Origin: Aureimonas phyllosphaerae
GTDB lineage: Bacteria; Pseudomonadota; Alphaproteobacteria; Rhizobiales; Rhizobiaceae
Assembly (NCBI RefSeq): GCF_900113065.1
Contig: NZ_FOOA01000008.1
Span: 124,001-188,000, forward strand
Reading direction: 5' to 3'
DNA: 64,000 bases
This document shows, in pieces, positions 38,534-48,982 of this stretch. Position numbers and translations under genes: made by a program. A model generated the notes under the pieces. It saw only the letters and a list, made by a program, of their open reading frames with translations, was not told the origin of the DNA and did not search any database. Within the stretch, counting starts at the first letter, position 1. Each line of letters opens with the position of its first letter.

Positions 38534-39565
38534 TCAGGCGGCCTTCCGCTGGCCGATCAGCTTGCGGTTCACGAGAAGCTCGGCGATCTGGATCGCGTTG
38601 AGCGCGGCGCCCTTGCGCAGGTTGTCGGCGACGACCCACATGTTGAGGCCGTTCTCCAGCGTCTGGTCCTCGCGGATGCGGCTGATATAGGTCGCATCCT
38701 CGCCGGCGGTGTCGATCGGCGTGACGTAGCCGCCGTCCTCCTGCTTGTCGATCACGAGGCAGCCGGGTGCCTCGCGCAGGATCTCGCGCGCCTCGTCGGC
38801 CGTGATCGGGTTCTCGAACTCGATGTTGACCGCCTCGGAATGCCCGATGAAGACCGGCACGCGCACCGCGGTGCAGGTGACCTTGATCTTCGGGTCGAGC
38901 ATCTTCTTTGTCTCGACCATCACCTTCCACTCTTCCTTGGTCGAGCCATCTTCCATGAAGACGTCGATATGGGGAATGACGTTGAAGGCGATGCGCTTGG
39001 TGAACTTCTTCGCGGTCACCGGATCGGCGACGAAGACGGCTCGGCTCTGCTCGAAGAGCTCGTCCATGCCCTCCTTGCCGGCGCCGGAAACCGACTGGTA
39101 GGTCGAGACGACGACGCGCTTGATGGTCGCCTTCTCGTGCAGCGGCTTCAGCGCCACGACGAGCTGGGCCGTCGAGCAGTTCGGATTGGCGATGATGTTG
39201 CGCTTGGTGAAGCCGGTGACGGCGTCGGCGTTCACCTCCGGCACGATCAGGGGCACGTCGGCGTCGTAGCGGAAGGCGGAGGAGTTATCGATCACGACGC
39301 AGCCGGCCTGACCGATGCGCGGCGCCCACTCCTTGGCGACGGAGCCGCCGGCCGACATCAGGCAGATGTCGGTGCCCGCCCAGTCGTAGTTCTCGAGCGC
39401 CTTCACCTTGAGGGTCTTGTCGCCGTAGGACACCTCGGTGCCCTGGCTGCGGCGCGAGGCCAGCGCCACCACTTCGTCGGCCGGAAAGCCGCGCTCGTCG
39501 AGGATATTGAGCATCTCGCGGCCGACATTGCCCGTCGCGCCGACCACAGCCACCTTGTAGCCCAT
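38534..39565 (-). CDS. asd: Aspartate-semialdehyde dehydrogenase
   Basis: A 343-residue enzyme that reduces aspartyl phosphate to aspartate semialdehyde for lysine, threonine, methionine and cell-wall diaminopimelate. VVGATGNVGREML is the NADP loop near residue 6. The catalytic cysteine is in NPNCSTAQLVV near 130. STYQSVSGAGKEGMDEL and VRVPVFIGHSEAVNIEFE are family signatures. ATG 39565 is chosen over an upstream GTG-type extension because homology starts there. The gene order leuD-leuB-(MHS)-asd resembles other Rhizobiales. Confidence 0.96.
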   Translation of the reverse strand: MGYKVAVVGATGNVGREMLNILDERGFPADEVVALASRRSQGTEVSYGDKTLKVKALENYDWAGTDICLMSAGGSVAKEWAPRIGQAGCVVIDNSSAFRYDADVPLIVPEVNADAVTGFTKRNIIANPNCSTAQLVVALKPLHEKATIKRVVVSTYQSVSGAGKEGMDELFEQSRAVFVADPVTAKKFTKRIAFNVIPHIDVFMEDGSTKEEWKVMVETKKMLDPKIKVTCTAVRVPVFIGHSEAVNIEFENPITADEAREILREAPGCLVIDKQEDGGYVTPIDTAGEDATYISRIREDQTLENGLNMWVVADNLRKGAALNAIQIAELLVNRKLIGQRKAA

Positions 39566-39764
39566 CTTGAAACCCGCCAGTTCTTCGCCCCGAGAACCTG
39601 AAGTCACGCTCCTGTCGCCCCGTCCCGGGGGCAAGCGGGACGAGCGGTCAGATAATGATCGTGGTTTTGGTCAGGGTGAGCGCGGACATGGGCAAGGCTC
39701 ATGCGCTCTCGGCGCGGTGAAGTCAATCGCCGGGATGAGGTCGCCGAAATGGAGGCGGCAAACG

Positions 39765-39794
39765 AAAACGGCCGGCCCCCGAAGGCGCCGGCCG
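39765..39794 (-). terminator. Intrinsic terminator of the 41-residue gene
   Basis: On the minus strand, 8-bp arms CGGCCGGC and GCCGGCCG enclose a GC-rich loop, followed by TTTTCGTTT. It lies 27 bases past the stop of the small gene at 39821. Confidence 0.7.
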
Positions 39795-39820
39795 CGATCC
39801 GTCGAAACGGATGCCGAATG

Positions 39821-39946
39821 TCAGATGCGACGGTCCGGATAGGCGCCGCCCATCGGACGGGGGCGCACCGTGTCGCGGGCGGCGCGCTGCGTGACTTTCT
39901 TGGTGACCCAGCCGACGAAGAGGGCCTTGAGGATGCTGCGGATCAT
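39821..39946 (-). CDS. Very small hypothetical protein, 41 residues
   Basis: A 41-residue basic peptide, starting MIRSILKALFVGWVTKK and ending in an arginine- and proline-rich tail. GGGAG lies 7 bases before the ATG, and a clear intrinsic terminator follows, so this is probably a real transcription unit. An amphipathic helix over residues 1-20 suggests membrane association. I do not recognise a family. It stands alone between asd and the MHS transporter. Confidence 0.6.
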   Translation of the reverse strand: MIRSILKALFVGWVTKKVTQRAARDTVRPRPMGGAYPDRRI

Positions 39947-40145
39947 GGGGATGCTCCCGATCAGTTGAGTTGGGAGATGAATGCGGGTCCCCAGTGTCGG
40001 TTCCATCAGGCGCGACCCGGATGACATTCCTGTGATTGTGGCGAAGACAAGTTTGCAACTTCCCTTTCCGTCAGAATTCGGTAACTTTTCCGGTTAAGGC
40101 GCCGCGGAGCGCCGCCGCACCAACGCGGCCTGGGAGGGCAAGGGC

Positions 40146-41849
40146 GTGACGAGTTATCCAACGAGCGCCGATCTGGCGTCCGAACGCAAACCCATGACGA
40201 AGCGGGAGCGGAAGGTGATCATCGCCTCCTCGCTCGGCACGGTCTTCGAATGGTATGACTTCTATCTCTACGGAACGCTCGCCGCGATCATCGGCAAACA
40301 GTTCTTCTCGCAGTTCCCGCCGGCGACACAGGCGATCTTCGCGCTCCTGACGTTCGCCGCCGGCTTCCTGGTCCGCCCGTTCGGCGCGCTCGTGTTCGGC
40401 CGGCTCGGCGATCTCGTCGGCCGCAAGTACACGTTCCTCCTCACCATCCTCATCATGGGCCTGTCGACCTTCGCGGTGGGCCTCCTACCGAGCTACGACC
40501 AGATCGGCGTCGCGGCGCCCATCATCCTAGTGGCGCTGCGCATGGCGCAAGGCTTGGCGCTCGGCGGCGAGTACGGCGGCGCGGTGGTCTATGTCGCCGA
40601 GCATTCGCCGCGCAACCGCCGCGGTTTCTACACCGCCTGGATCCAGACCACGGCGACGATGGGCCTCCTCCTGTCGCTCGCGGTGATCGTGACGCTGCGC
40701 CTCAACATGGGCGAGGACGCGTTCCAGACCTCGCAGCCCCTGTTCTTCGGGCTCGAGGGCGGCTGGCGCATTCCCTTCCTCCTGTCGATCATCCTTCTCC
40801 TGATCTCGATCTACATCCGCCTGCAGATGCACGAATCGCCGATCTTCCAGAAGATGAAGGAGGAGGGCACGCAGTCCAAGGCGCCGCTGTCGGAGGCCTT
40901 CGGCAACTGGAAGAACGGCAAGATCGTGCTGATCGCGCTGTTCGGCCTCGTGATCGGCCAAGCGGTGGTCTGGTACACCGGCCAGTTCTACGCGCTGTTC
41001 TTCCTGCAGACGGTGCTGAAGATCGACCTCCTGACCGCCAACGTCCTGATCGCCTGGGCGCTCATCATCGCGACGCCCGGCTTCCTGATCTTCGGCGCGC
41101 TGTCCGACCGCATCGGCCGCAAGCCGGTGATCCTGGCGGGCTGCCTGCTTGCGGCCGCCACCTACTTCCCGCTGTTCAGCGCGCTGACGCAGGCCGCCAA
41201 TCCGACCTACTCTAGCGCCATCCAGAACGTGCGCGCCGAAGTCGTCGCCGATCCCGCCACCTGCGGCTCGCTGTTCGATCCGGTCGGCATCCGCACCTTC
41301 ACGAGCCCCTGCGACGTCATGCGCCGCACCATGTCGCAGCAGGCCTTCCGCTACACGCAGGTCGATGCGCCCGCCGGCACCCCGGCGCAGCTCGTCGTCA
41401 ACGGCGGCACGCCGATCGCCTTCACCGACGCCAAGGCCTTCACCGAGGCGCTCGGACCCGCCATGGTCGCGGCCGGCTACCCCGCCGCCACCGACCCGGC
41501 CAAGGTCAAGATCGACGGCTTCTTCTCGGCGCTCGGCAACACCCAGGCCCTGAAGGTCATTGCGATCCTGACGGTAATGGTGATCTACGTGACCATCGTC
41601 TACGGCCCGATCGCGGCCGCGCTCGTCGAGTTCTTCCCGACGCGCATCCGCTACACCGCCATGTCGCTGCCATACCACATCGGCAACGGCTGGTTCGGCG
41701 GCCTGCTTCCGGCCACCTCGTTCGCGATCGTCGCCTCGACCGGCGATATCTTCGCGGGGCTCTGGTACCCGGTGATCTTCGCGCTGCTGACGGTCGCGAT
41801 CGGCCTTCTCTTCGTGCGCGAGAAGAAGGGTGTCGACCTCGCCGACTGA
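40146..41849 (+). CDS. MHS-family MFS transporter with large periplasmic insert
   Basis: A 567-residue proton symporter of the metabolite:H+ symporter family (ProP, ShiA, KgtP). FEWYDFYLYGTLA near residue 34, RPFGALVFGRLGDLVGRK near 80 and GLALGGEYGGA near 138 are family hallmarks. A C-half signature is ALSDRIGRKPVILAG. Usual members are about 430-450 residues; here about 120 extra residues (about 350-470) between late helices form a soluble loop with two cysteines. It starts at a GTG with GGGAGG upstream. Substrate unknown. Confidence 0.88.
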   Translation: MTSYPTSADLASERKPMTKRERKVIIASSLGTVFEWYDFYLYGTLAAIIGKQFFSQFPPATQAIFALLTFAAGFLVRPFGALVFGRLGDLVGRKYTFLLTILIMGLSTFAVGLLPSYDQIGVAAPIILVALRMAQGLALGGEYGGAVVYVAEHSPRNRRGFYTAWIQTTATMGLLLSLAVIVTLRLNMGEDAFQTSQPLFFGLEGGWRIPFLLSIILLLISIYIRLQMHESPIFQKMKEEGTQSKAPLSEAFGNWKNGKIVLIALFGLVIGQAVVWYTGQFYALFFLQTVLKIDLLTANVLIAWALIIATPGFLIFGALSDRIGRKPVILAGCLLAAATYFPLFSALTQAANPTYSSAIQNVRAEVVADPATCGSLFDPVGIRTFTSPCDVMRRTMSQQAFRYTQVDAPAGTPAQLVVNGGTPIAFTDAKAFTEALGPAMVAAGYPAATDPAKVKIDGFFSALGNTQALKVIAILTVMVIYVTIVYGPIAAALVEFFPTRIRYTAMSLPYHIGNGWFGGLLPATSFAIVASTGDIFAGLWYPVIFALLTVAIGLLFVREKKGVDLAD

Positions 41850-41867
41850 CGCAGACGGCCGACATGA

Positions 41868-41899
41868 AAAAGGGCCCCGGCAGCGATGCCGGGGCCCTT
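41868..41899. terminator. Bidirectional terminator between MHS transporter and leuB
   Basis: A perfect 13-bp stem, AAAGGGCCCCGGC with its complement, and a 6-base loop; flanked by As on one side and C-TGTTT on the other. It can end both the plus-strand transporter and the minus-strand leuB transcript. Confidence 0.85.
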
Positions 41900-41922
41900 T
41901 CTGTTTCGGATGATCGAAAGGA

Positions 41923-43038
41923 TCAGGCCGCGAGGCGGCGCGCGAACTCGGCGGCCACCGCATCGCCCATCTCGGCGGTGCCGACCTGCCGGCAGCCGGG
42001 CGCCATGATGTCGCCGGTGCGGGTGCCGGATTCCAGAACCGCCGCGATCGCAGCTTCCAGCGCGTCGGCTTCGCGCATCAGCGCGAAGGAGTAGCGCAGC
42101 ATCATCGCGAAGGAGGCGATCATCGCGATCGGGTTGGCGATCCCCTGTCCGGCGATGTCCGGCGCGGAGCCGTGCACCGGCTCGTAAAGCGCGCGGCGCT
42201 TGCCTGTGGCGGCGTCGGGCGCACCCAGCGAGGCCGACGGCAGCATGCCGAGCGAGCCGGTGAGCATCGCCGCGATGTCGGACAGCATGTCCCCAAAGAG
42301 GTTGTCGGTGACGATGACGTCGAACTGCTTCGGCGCCCGCACGAGCTGCATGCCGCCGGCGTCGGCCAGCATGTGCTCGAGACGCACGTCCGGGTATTCG
42401 TCGCGACCGACGCGGCTGACCACCTCGTTCCAGAGGACGCCCGTCTTCATGACGTTGCGCTTCTCCATCGAGGTCACTTTGCCCTTCCGGGTGCGGGCGG
42501 CCTCGAACGCGGCTCTGGCGATGCGCTCGATTTCGTAGGTCTCGTAGACCTGCGTGTCGATGCCGCGCTTCTGGCCTTCCCCGAGGTCGACGATCTCCTT
42601 CGGGATCCCGAAATAGACGCCGCCGGTGAGTTCGCGCAGGATCAGGATGTCGAGCCCGTCGACGAGCTCGCGCTTCAGGGACGAGGCTTCGGCGAGCGCG
42701 GGATAGCAGATCGCCGGGCGAAGGTTCGCAAACAGCGCCATGTCCTTGCGAAGCCGCAGGAGACCTGCCTCGGGGCGGATCTCGTAGGCGACGCCGTCCC
42801 ATTTCGGGCCGCCGACGGCACCGAAGAGCACGGCATCGGCCTTGAGCGCGCGATCCATGTCGCGATCCGCGACCGGCACGCCGTGCGCGTCGATCGCGGC
42901 GCCCCCCACCAGCGCCTCCTCCGTCTCGAACCGGTCGCCGCCGGCCCCGTTCAGGACGGCGACGATCTTGCCGACCTCGGCCATGGCTTCGGGTCCGATG
43001 CCGTCGCCGGGCAGGAGGAGGAGCTTGTGCGTCGTCAT
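41923..43038 (-). CDS. leuB: 3-isopropylmalate dehydrogenase
   Basis: A 371-residue NAD-dependent decarboxylating dehydrogenase in leucine synthesis. [12 protein letters not shown] opens the protein; ELTGGVYFG and the long signature [20 protein letters not shown] near 240 hold the metal-binding aspartates. [11 protein letters not shown]-like [14 protein letters not shown] binds NAD. Length is standard. It follows leuD by 43 bases on the same strand, so the two are likely cotranscribed. Confidence 0.97.
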   Translation of the reverse strand: MTTHKLLLLPGDGIGPEAMAEVGKIVAVLNGAGGDRFETEEALVGGAAIDAHGVPVADRDMDRALKADAVLFGAVGGPKWDGVAYEIRPEAGLLRLRKDMALFANLRPAICYPALAEASSLKRELVDGLDILILRELTGGVYFGIPKEIVDLGEGQKRGIDTQVYETYEIERIARAAFEAARTRKGKVTSMEKRNVMKTGVLWNEVVSRVGRDEYPDVRLEHMLADAGGMQLVRAPKQFDVIVTDNLFGDMLSDIAAMLTGSLGMLPSASLGAPDAATGKRRALYEPVHGSAPDIAGQGIANPIAMIASFAMMLRYSFALMREADALEAAIAAVLESGTRTGDIMAPGCRQVGTAEMGDAVAAEFARRLAA

Positions 43039-43081
43039 GAAGGGTCCTTTCGATCAGGCGAACTGGGCGCTCGGCGGCGTG

Positions 43082-43687
43082 TCAGGCCCAGGGGCGCGTT
43101 TCGGCGAGCTTCGTCTCGAACGAGGTGATGCCGCCCTCCTGCTCCAGCGTCAGGCCGATGTCGTCGAGCCCGTTCAGGAGGCAGTGCTTGCGGAACGGGT
43201 CGATGTCGAAGCGCACGACGCCCCCGTCCGGGCGGCGGATTTCCTGCGCCTCGAGGTCCACCGTCAGCTTCGCGTTCGCGCCCTTGCCGGCGTCGCCCAT
43301 CAGGGCGTCGAGTTCATCTTGGGAGACGCGGATCGGCAGGATGCCGTTCTTGAAGCAGTTGTTATAGAAGATGTCGGCGAACGACGTGGAGATCACGCAG
43401 CGGATGCCGAAGTCGAGGAGCGCCCAAGGGGCGTGCTCGCGGCTCGACCCGCAGCCGAAATTGTCGCCGGCGACCAGGATTTCGGCATGGCGGTAGGCCG
43501 GCTTGTTCAGAACGAAGTTCTCGTCCTCCGAGCCGTCCTCCCGGTAGCGGATGTTGGCAAAGAGGCCGACGCCGAGCCCGGTGCGCTTGATCGTCTTCAG
43601 GTAGTCCTTCGGGATGATCATGTCGGTGTCGACATTGAGGATCGGAAGCGGCGCGGCGACGCCCGTCAGATGGTCGAACTTCTGCAT
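43082..43687 (-). CDS. leuD: 3-isopropylmalate dehydratase, small subunit
   Basis: A 201-residue swivelling domain of isopropylmalate isomerase. [14 protein letters not shown] near residue 20, [15 protein letters not shown] near 76 and [18 protein letters not shown] near 102 are the LeuD signatures. It needs LeuC, which is not in the window. It starts at ATG 43687 and is divergent to the CitE-like gene with a 120-base gap. Confidence 0.97.
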   Translation of the reverse strand: MQKFDHLTGVAAPLPILNVDTDMIIPKDYLKTIKRTGLGVGLFANIRYREDGSEDENFVLNKPAYRHAEILVAGDNFGCGSSREHAPWALLDFGIRCVISTSFADIFYNNCFKNGILPIRVSQDELDALMGDAGKGANAKLTVDLEAQEIRRPDGGVVRFDIDPFRKHCLLNGLDDIGLTLEQEGGITSFETKLAETRPWA

Positions 43688-43807
43688 GGGAAACGCGTCC
43701 TTTCCTCGTGAGGCTGGCGGTCGGGCCTCGATACACCCTTCAACGCCGAGGCAAAAGCCTCGTCGCGCCCGCTTGAACGCGCGCGTGCGATCGGGCAGGG
43801 AGGGTCG

Positions 43808-44701
43808 ATGACCCGCGCCCCCGCCGCGCTCCTGCGCTCCGCCCTCTTCGTGCCGGCCGCCAATGCGCGTGCGCTCGAGAAGTCGGCCTCGCTTGCCGTC
43901 GACGCGCTGATCTTCGATCTCGAGGATTCGGCCGCCGAGGGCGAGAAGGGCGCGGCGCGCGAACGCCTGCGCGGCCATCTGGCGACCCGCGGCCGTCAGG
44001 CGGCCGATGGTCCCCTCCGCGTCGTGCGGATCAACCCGCTCGACACGCCGGCCGGCACGGAAGACCTCCTGATGGCCTGCGCGGTGCGGGCCGATGCGAT
44101 CCTCCTGCCGAAAGTGGAGGGCCCCGAGGCGCTGGAGGAGGCCGACACCGCGCTCCAGCACTGCGACGCGCCGCCCGCGCTGGCCCTCTGGGCGATGGTG
44201 GAGACGCCGATGGGTGTCCTCCGGGCCGGCGCGATCGCGGGCGCCGCGCTGTCGCGCTCGCTCGGCGCGCTGGTCGTCGGACCGAACGACCTCGCGCTGG
44301 CCGCGGGGCTCCTCGTCTCGCCGGGGCGGCCTGAACTGATGCCCTGGATCGGCCCCATCCTCGTCGCCGGCCATGCGCACGGCGTGCCGGTGCTCGACGG
44401 CGTCTTCAACGATCTGGCGGACTCCGAAGGGTTTGCGGCCGAATGCGCCGCCGGCCGACGCTTCGGCTTCTGCGGCAAGACGCTGATTCACCCGTCGCAG
44501 ATCGACCCGGCGGACGCGGCCTTCGGGCCGACGCCGGACGAGATCGCGCGCGCCGAGGCGATCGTCGCGGCCTTCTCCAATCCGGCCCATCGCGGCCGCG
44601 GCGTGATTCGCCTGGGCACGCGCATGGTCGAGCGGCTGCATCTCGCGGAAGCCGAGGCGCTGCTCGCCCGCGCGGCCCTCATCCGAAACCGAAAGGACTA
44701 A
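43808..44701 (+). CDS. HpcH/HpaI aldolase / CitE-like lyase
   Basis: A 297-residue CitE-type lyase. [29 protein letters not shown] shows the substrate-phosphate/CoA arginine-poor but metal-binding start (in parts [18 protein letters not shown]). [21 protein letters not shown] near 140 (Mg-binding Glu) and [13 protein letters not shown] near 225 are typical. Related enzymes include malyl-CoA, beta-methylmalyl-CoA and citramalyl-CoA lyases, so it probably cleaves a CoA ester or 3-hydroxyacid. A GGAGG precedes the ATG. It is followed by a DUF1737 gene after 6 bases. Confidence 0.88.
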   Translation: MTRAPAALLRSALFVPAANARALEKSASLAVDALIFDLEDSAAEGEKGAARERLRGHLATRGRQAADGPLRVVRINPLDTPAGTEDLLMACAVRADAILLPKVEGPEALEEADTALQHCDAPPALALWAMVETPMGVLRAGAIAGAALSRSLGALVVGPNDLALAAGLLVSPGRPELMPWIGPILVAGHAHGVPVLDGVFNDLADSEGFAAECAAGRRFGFCGKTLIHPSQIDPADAAFGPTPDEIARAEAIVAAFSNPAHRGRGVIRLGTRMVERLHLAEAEALLARAALIRNRKD

Positions 44702-44707
44702 CGACCC

Positions 44708-44914
44708 ATGAAGCTCTACCGCCTCCTGACCGGCCCCGACGATTCGGCCTTTTGCCACCGCGTCAGCCTCGCCTTGTCCAAGGGCTGGGAGCTGGCGGGC
44801 AGCCCGGCCTACGCCTTCGACGCCAAGGAGGGCGTGATGAAGTGCGCGCAGCCGATGACCAAGGTCGTCGAGGGCAAGGACTACGATCCGTCGATGAAGC
44901 TTGGCGAGCAGTAG
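44708..44914 (+). CDS. DUF1737 family small protein
   Basis: A 68-residue protein with the DUF1737 pattern: [20 protein letters not shown], then [14 protein letters not shown]. It lies 6 bases after the CitE-like gene and shares its transcript. Such proteins occur next to lyases or alone; function unknown. Confidence 0.85.
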   Translation: MKLYRLLTGPDDSAFCHRVSLALSKGWELAGSPAYAFDAKEGVMKCAQPMTKVVEGKDYDPSMKLGEQ

Positions 44915-44942
44915 GCGCCGTCGGAGCGTTAAGGCAATCCCG

Positions 44943-45635
44943 TTGCGCCGCGCGCTCGCGGTCGTCCTTGCGCTGGTCGCCACGGCGGCGGGGCTGATGC
45001 TGCTCGGCCTCGTCGTGCCCCGGCCGGCCGCGCTGTCGTTCCCCCCGCCTGGCGAGGCCGCGGGGCGCCATGCGATCTATCTCGCGGCCAACCCGATCCA
45101 CACCGACATTCTCCTGCCCGCGACGCCGGAGGTGCGGGACCGTTTCGCCTTCCTGGCGCGCGACGGGCTCGACCTCGGCCATCCCGCGCTCGCCACCATC
45201 GTTGTCGGATGGGGCGGCCGCGCCTTCTACACCCAGACGCCGACCTGGGGCGACCTGACCCTCGACGCCGTCTGGCGCTCGGCGACGATCGACCGATCCG
45301 TCCTGCATGTCGCGCTCGGCGGCCGGGTCGAGGGCGACCAGCCCGGCCTCGTCCGCGTCGACCTCGGGGACGCCGCCTTCGCCGCGCTTCTCGAGGCCGT
45401 CGCGGACAGCTTCCAGCCCGCCTCGGACGGCGCGCCGCAGCTGATCCCGAATGCTGCCTACGGCGCGTTCGACCATTTCTACGAGGCGCGGGGGCCGTTC
45501 AACCTTCTTCTCGGCTGCAACACCTGGACCGCCGCCATGCTTCGCGCCGCCGGCGTGCGCACGGGCCTCTGGACGCCCCTTCCGCCGCTGCTTCTCTGGA
45601 GCCTGACGCTCCACGAGCCGACCGCCGCGTCCTGA
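44943..45635 (+). CDS. TIGR02117/DUF2459 family exported protein
   Basis: A membrane-anchored or exported protein of about 230 residues. A hydrophobic stretch near the N-terminus ([16 protein letters not shown]) is followed by the family segment [32 protein letters not shown], then [30 protein letters not shown] 44943 is chosen because AAGG lies 8 bases upstream and it follows the previous stop; TTG 44901 overlaps the DUF1737 gene. The family (also called urease-associated protein) is unassigned but has a conserved cysteine near CNTW. Confidence 0.7.
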   Translation: MRRALAVVLALVATAAGLMLLGLVVPRPAALSFPPPGEAAGRHAIYLAANPIHTDILLPATPEVRDRFAFLARDGLDLGHPALATIVVGWGGRAFYTQTPTWGDLTLDAVWRSATIDRSVLHVALGGRVEGDQPGLVRVDLGDAAFAALLEAVADSFQPASDGAPQLIPNAAYGAFDHFYEARGPFNLLLGCNTWTAAMLRAAGVRTGLWTPLPPLLLWSLTLHEPTAAS

Positions 45636-45659
45636 CGGGACGCGGCTTCCAAAAGCGCC

Positions 45660-48578
45660 TCAAGGCACCAGCCAGCGGCTTTCCAACTGGTGGCCGACCT
45701 TCCACCGATCGAGCTCGGCGACGTCGTCGTCGCAGGGCGCTTCGAACGGATCGCGGTATCGCAGGAATTCGCCGTCGACTATGGCGGCGATCAGGAAGCA
45801 GGCCTCGTCGTATCGCCCGCGCTCCTGGCTGACGACCCGAACCCGCGCCTCCATGGCGATGGCCTCGAGCGCACGGTCGTCCCACCGGGCCATGCCGTAG
45901 TCGGCGATCGTCAGATCGACGGCGGTCGGCTGCCAGTCCTGCGCCGGCAATCCGCGCCGCCAGTTCTCCACGGCGGGAAACAGCGCCGCGATCTCCGCGG
46001 AGGCCTTCTCGTCGTCGCCGGCCAGGACGACGCCCGGCTGCGCGATCATTCGCCTCTTGAGCCCTTCGGAGAAGCGGTTGAGAAGGGCCGCGGCCTCGGC
46101 GCCGTAGCGCGACCGCAAGTCGGCCTCCCGCGCTCCTCGCGTCTGTGCCTTCGCGTCGGCGGCTCGTTGCGCGACGCTGCGCTCCCCTTCCGCTGCCACC
46201 CGGCGTTCCTCCGCCTGGCGCAGGGCCTCCTGCCTCGCCGTCACGAGACCGGCAACGTTCTCTTCCAGGGACTTGCGCTCGTACCAGAGGGGAAGGAAGC
46301 TCGCCGCCCGGCCATCGCGCTTCAGACCATCGGCCAGAAGCTTCAAGGCATGCTCGGAGCCGTAGACGAGGCGGCATTCCTCGGCCTTGGCGGCCAGGAA
46401 CGTCTCGTCGAGGCTCGCAAAGCGCGTCATAGGCCGCTGACTGATTTCCGTCGCGGCGTAGCTCGAGATCCGGCTCAGCACCTCGTCATGCGCGCCGCGG
46501 TCTTCCGATACCGTCGCGCAGATCGCCGCCTTGCCTGTCGCGAGCATCAGGGCGCCATAGCCGTTCCGCCGCTCGTTCGCCACGTCGTCCCGGATCGTGT
46601 CGGACAGCAACCGCTCCTCGTCCATCCGCTTGGCGACGTCGCGGAAGGGCATGACGTCGAAGACGCGCAACGACGCAGTCTCCAGAGCCTCAAGAAACGG
46701 CAAGGCAATGGACGGCGGCGCCGCCAGGAAGGCGCGTCGTTGGATCAGGAGGAGATCGCGGTTGGCGACGTCCATCGGACCGCAAGGGCTGGCGGAGATG
46801 ATAACGGCACGACCATCAAAGCGCTCCAGTTCGCTCGCCAAGGCGCGCTCGAGAGCCGGCGTCTGTGGGAGACCATGAAGACATAGGGAGGCCTGGCCCG
46901 TCCGGAACGTGAAGGCGCCGACGAGATTGCGCGCGAGCGATGGCGCTCGCGGGCTCGTGTTGTAGAGAACGACGACGTCGTCCGGCGGCCCCTGCAGGAG
47001 GACCGCGTTGGCCGCCGTGATGCTGACCGCCTGGGGGAGGGTGCCGGCCCCGTTGGAGACTGCCGTGTCCTTGCGCGTCAGAAGCGCGATTTCGCTGGCG
47101 AGACCCTGTTTCTGCACGGCGGCGATGGCGCGATCGCGGGCGGTCGAGAGGACATCCAGATCGTCGCTCTTCGCGTCATCCGTCAGGAGCTTCAGTTCGG
47201 CGACGACGCCCGGCAACTTCGGCGAGGCGAGGTTGGCCGCGACCCAAGCCGCCATCTGGCCGCGTGTGGTTTCCAACTCGGTCTGGAGCGCGATCCGGCG
47301 CGCCGCCGCCTCGCGAACGCGCTCCTCGCCGCGAGCCGCTTCGAAGACGGCAAATGCGGGCGCCTGCGAAAGGGCCGTGCGCAACCGGAGGGCCGTCGCG
47401 GCGAGATCCGTCGCCGATGCCGATGCCATCCCGCCTTTCAGGGTCGCGGCCTCGGCCGCGATATCGAGAAGGTTCGGCGTCTGCGGGTTGAGGCGAAGGA
47501 ACGCGTCGGCATCGGAGAGAAGGTCCGTCGCCTCGCGCCGCGCCGCCTTCAGGGCATCGGCTTCCGCCCGCTGATAGGCGGACTTGTCGGAAAACCCCTT
47601 GGCCTGTGCCTCGCGAAACTCGTTGGAACTCGTGAACCCGGATCGACGAAACGCCTCGTGTTCGCGGGCCGTGTCGAAGCCGTCCACTTGCGCCGAGCGA
47701 TACTCGGACGCCGTCGCAAAGCCCCCGGCACGGGCGCGGACGAACTCATCGCCGCGACGAAATCCGCCGGACGTCGCCTGATCCCAGTCACGCTGCGTCT
47801 GGAAGCCGAAGGTGCGGGCCTCGCTGAAGGCCGTCGCGGAGGGAAAGCCGCCTGCCTCCGCCTGCTGATAGGTCGCGGCATCCTGGAAGCCGCGCGCCTG
47901 AGCGAGGCTGCGCTCCGAATTGCTGCGGAAGCCGTCGGTCGCCGTCTGCTCGATGGACGACAGCGTATAGGTGTCGACCACCTCGCCGAACGGCAGGCCG
48001 TAACGATCGACATAGGCCGAGAACGCCACCCCGGTCGATGGTCCGATCAACCCGTCGACGGGCCCATGGTAGAGACCGAGACGCGACAGGGCCGCCTGCA
48101 GACGCTGGATGGACTGGCGATAGACCGGTCGCGTCATCAGATCGAGCGATCCGTCGCCGTCGAACGAATTCCAGACCACACGATCGAGGTTCTGGCCGTC
48201 CGACAGGAACGAGTCCTGCGGAATGATGTGCATCGCCTTCAGCGCTTCGAGGTTCGGCTTGGCCTTGTCCCGGTTGAGCGTCCCGGCCACGACCGCGTAT
48301 CACCCGTTTCGGCTCTGGATCACGGCGGTCGGACCGATCATCGGGGCGTAACTCTCTGCGAGGGCGACGGCTTCCTGCGGATCCTCGCGGCTGGCGATGA
48401 CGAGCCAGGTCGTCACCGCCCGGCGTGCAGCAGGAGGCGCCGCGCGGCGGCCCCGCTCCTGGCTCTTGGCCATTTCCTTGATGATGCCGAAGACGAAATC
48501 GGCGGATCCTTCCGCCCTTGCCACCGAAGCGGAGGACAAGAGGGCCGCGACGACCACCCAGCGCATGATCCAATCCAC
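45660..48578 (-). pseudogene. Large exported repeat protein gene, interrupted by one in-frame TGA
   Basis: The gene reads 92 codons from ATG 48578, a TGA at 48302-48300, then 879 further sense codons in the same frame. The first part has a signal peptide (WVVVAALLSSASVARA) and the front of a SPOR-like unit (VTTWLVIASREDPQEAVALA, QSRNG). The second continues it directly: YAVVAGTLNRDKAK, then LSDGQNLDRVVW. After that comes a peptidoglycan-binding-like unit (LQAALSRLGLYHGPVDGLIG), nine 14-residue repeats, and about 630 residues of helical, partly coiled-coil sequence. The only other start is GTG 48290, which has no ribosome site and no signal peptide. A CGA-to-TGA change would explain the stop. 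So it is a recent pseudogene, a read-through gene or a sequencing error. Confidence 0.72.
47556..47933 (-). repeat. Nine tandem 42-base units coding 14-residue GF repeats
   Basis: Nine units of exactly 14 codons without a gap. Each unit begins Gly-Phe, has an aromatic residue at position 8 in most copies and alanine near position 11, as in GFQDAATYQQAEAG and GFATASEYRSAQVD. The DNA is diverged between units, so the exact period has been kept by selection on the protein and not by recent duplication. I know no named family with this motif. It lies between a peptidoglycan-binding-like unit and a helical region. Confidence 0.85.
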
Positions 48579-48982
48579 GGGCCCGCCCCATTCACATACT
48601 GCGCGACCGGATCATCACGGCTCTTCGCCGCCCGACGAAGCCTGCTCCAGTTTGGCGCAAGCTTAGCAAAGCCGCGTCAACCTCCAATAGAAGATTCACG
48701 CGTCCCGCGACTTTGCTGAGGATGACGCAGCGCCAACCGGTGTGCCATCCGGTGCGGCACGAGACGTCGGTCGCACCGGCCAGGCGTAGCGGACACCACG
48801 CAGGCAGTCGGACGAACAGGCCGATCGGCAAAGACCGGTATGGTCCGGCCGAGCCGCCGAAACCGATGGGCCGCGCTCCGCCGGCGTCCAGCATCGAACG
48901 CCGCGAAGCCTGCGACAGTGCCGATGACAGAAGCTCGACGGTTGCCGAACTCGATCAACGTTCTGATATGATCTTGAAAAAA
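48579..48982. other. 404-base stretch without a gene
   Basis: Between the repeat-protein gene and tRNA-Gly. Open frames here lack ribosome sites and family resemblance. The only mark is a run of A on the plus strand at 48976-48982, which on the minus strand gives a T-run just behind the tRNA, usable as its terminator. The promoter of the repeat-protein gene should also lie here. Confidence 0.5.

Noticed and set aside
48592-48894. A 100-codon minus-strand frame upstream of the repeat-protein gene
   Set aside because: Unusual composition, no ribosome site, and no similarity to a known family.
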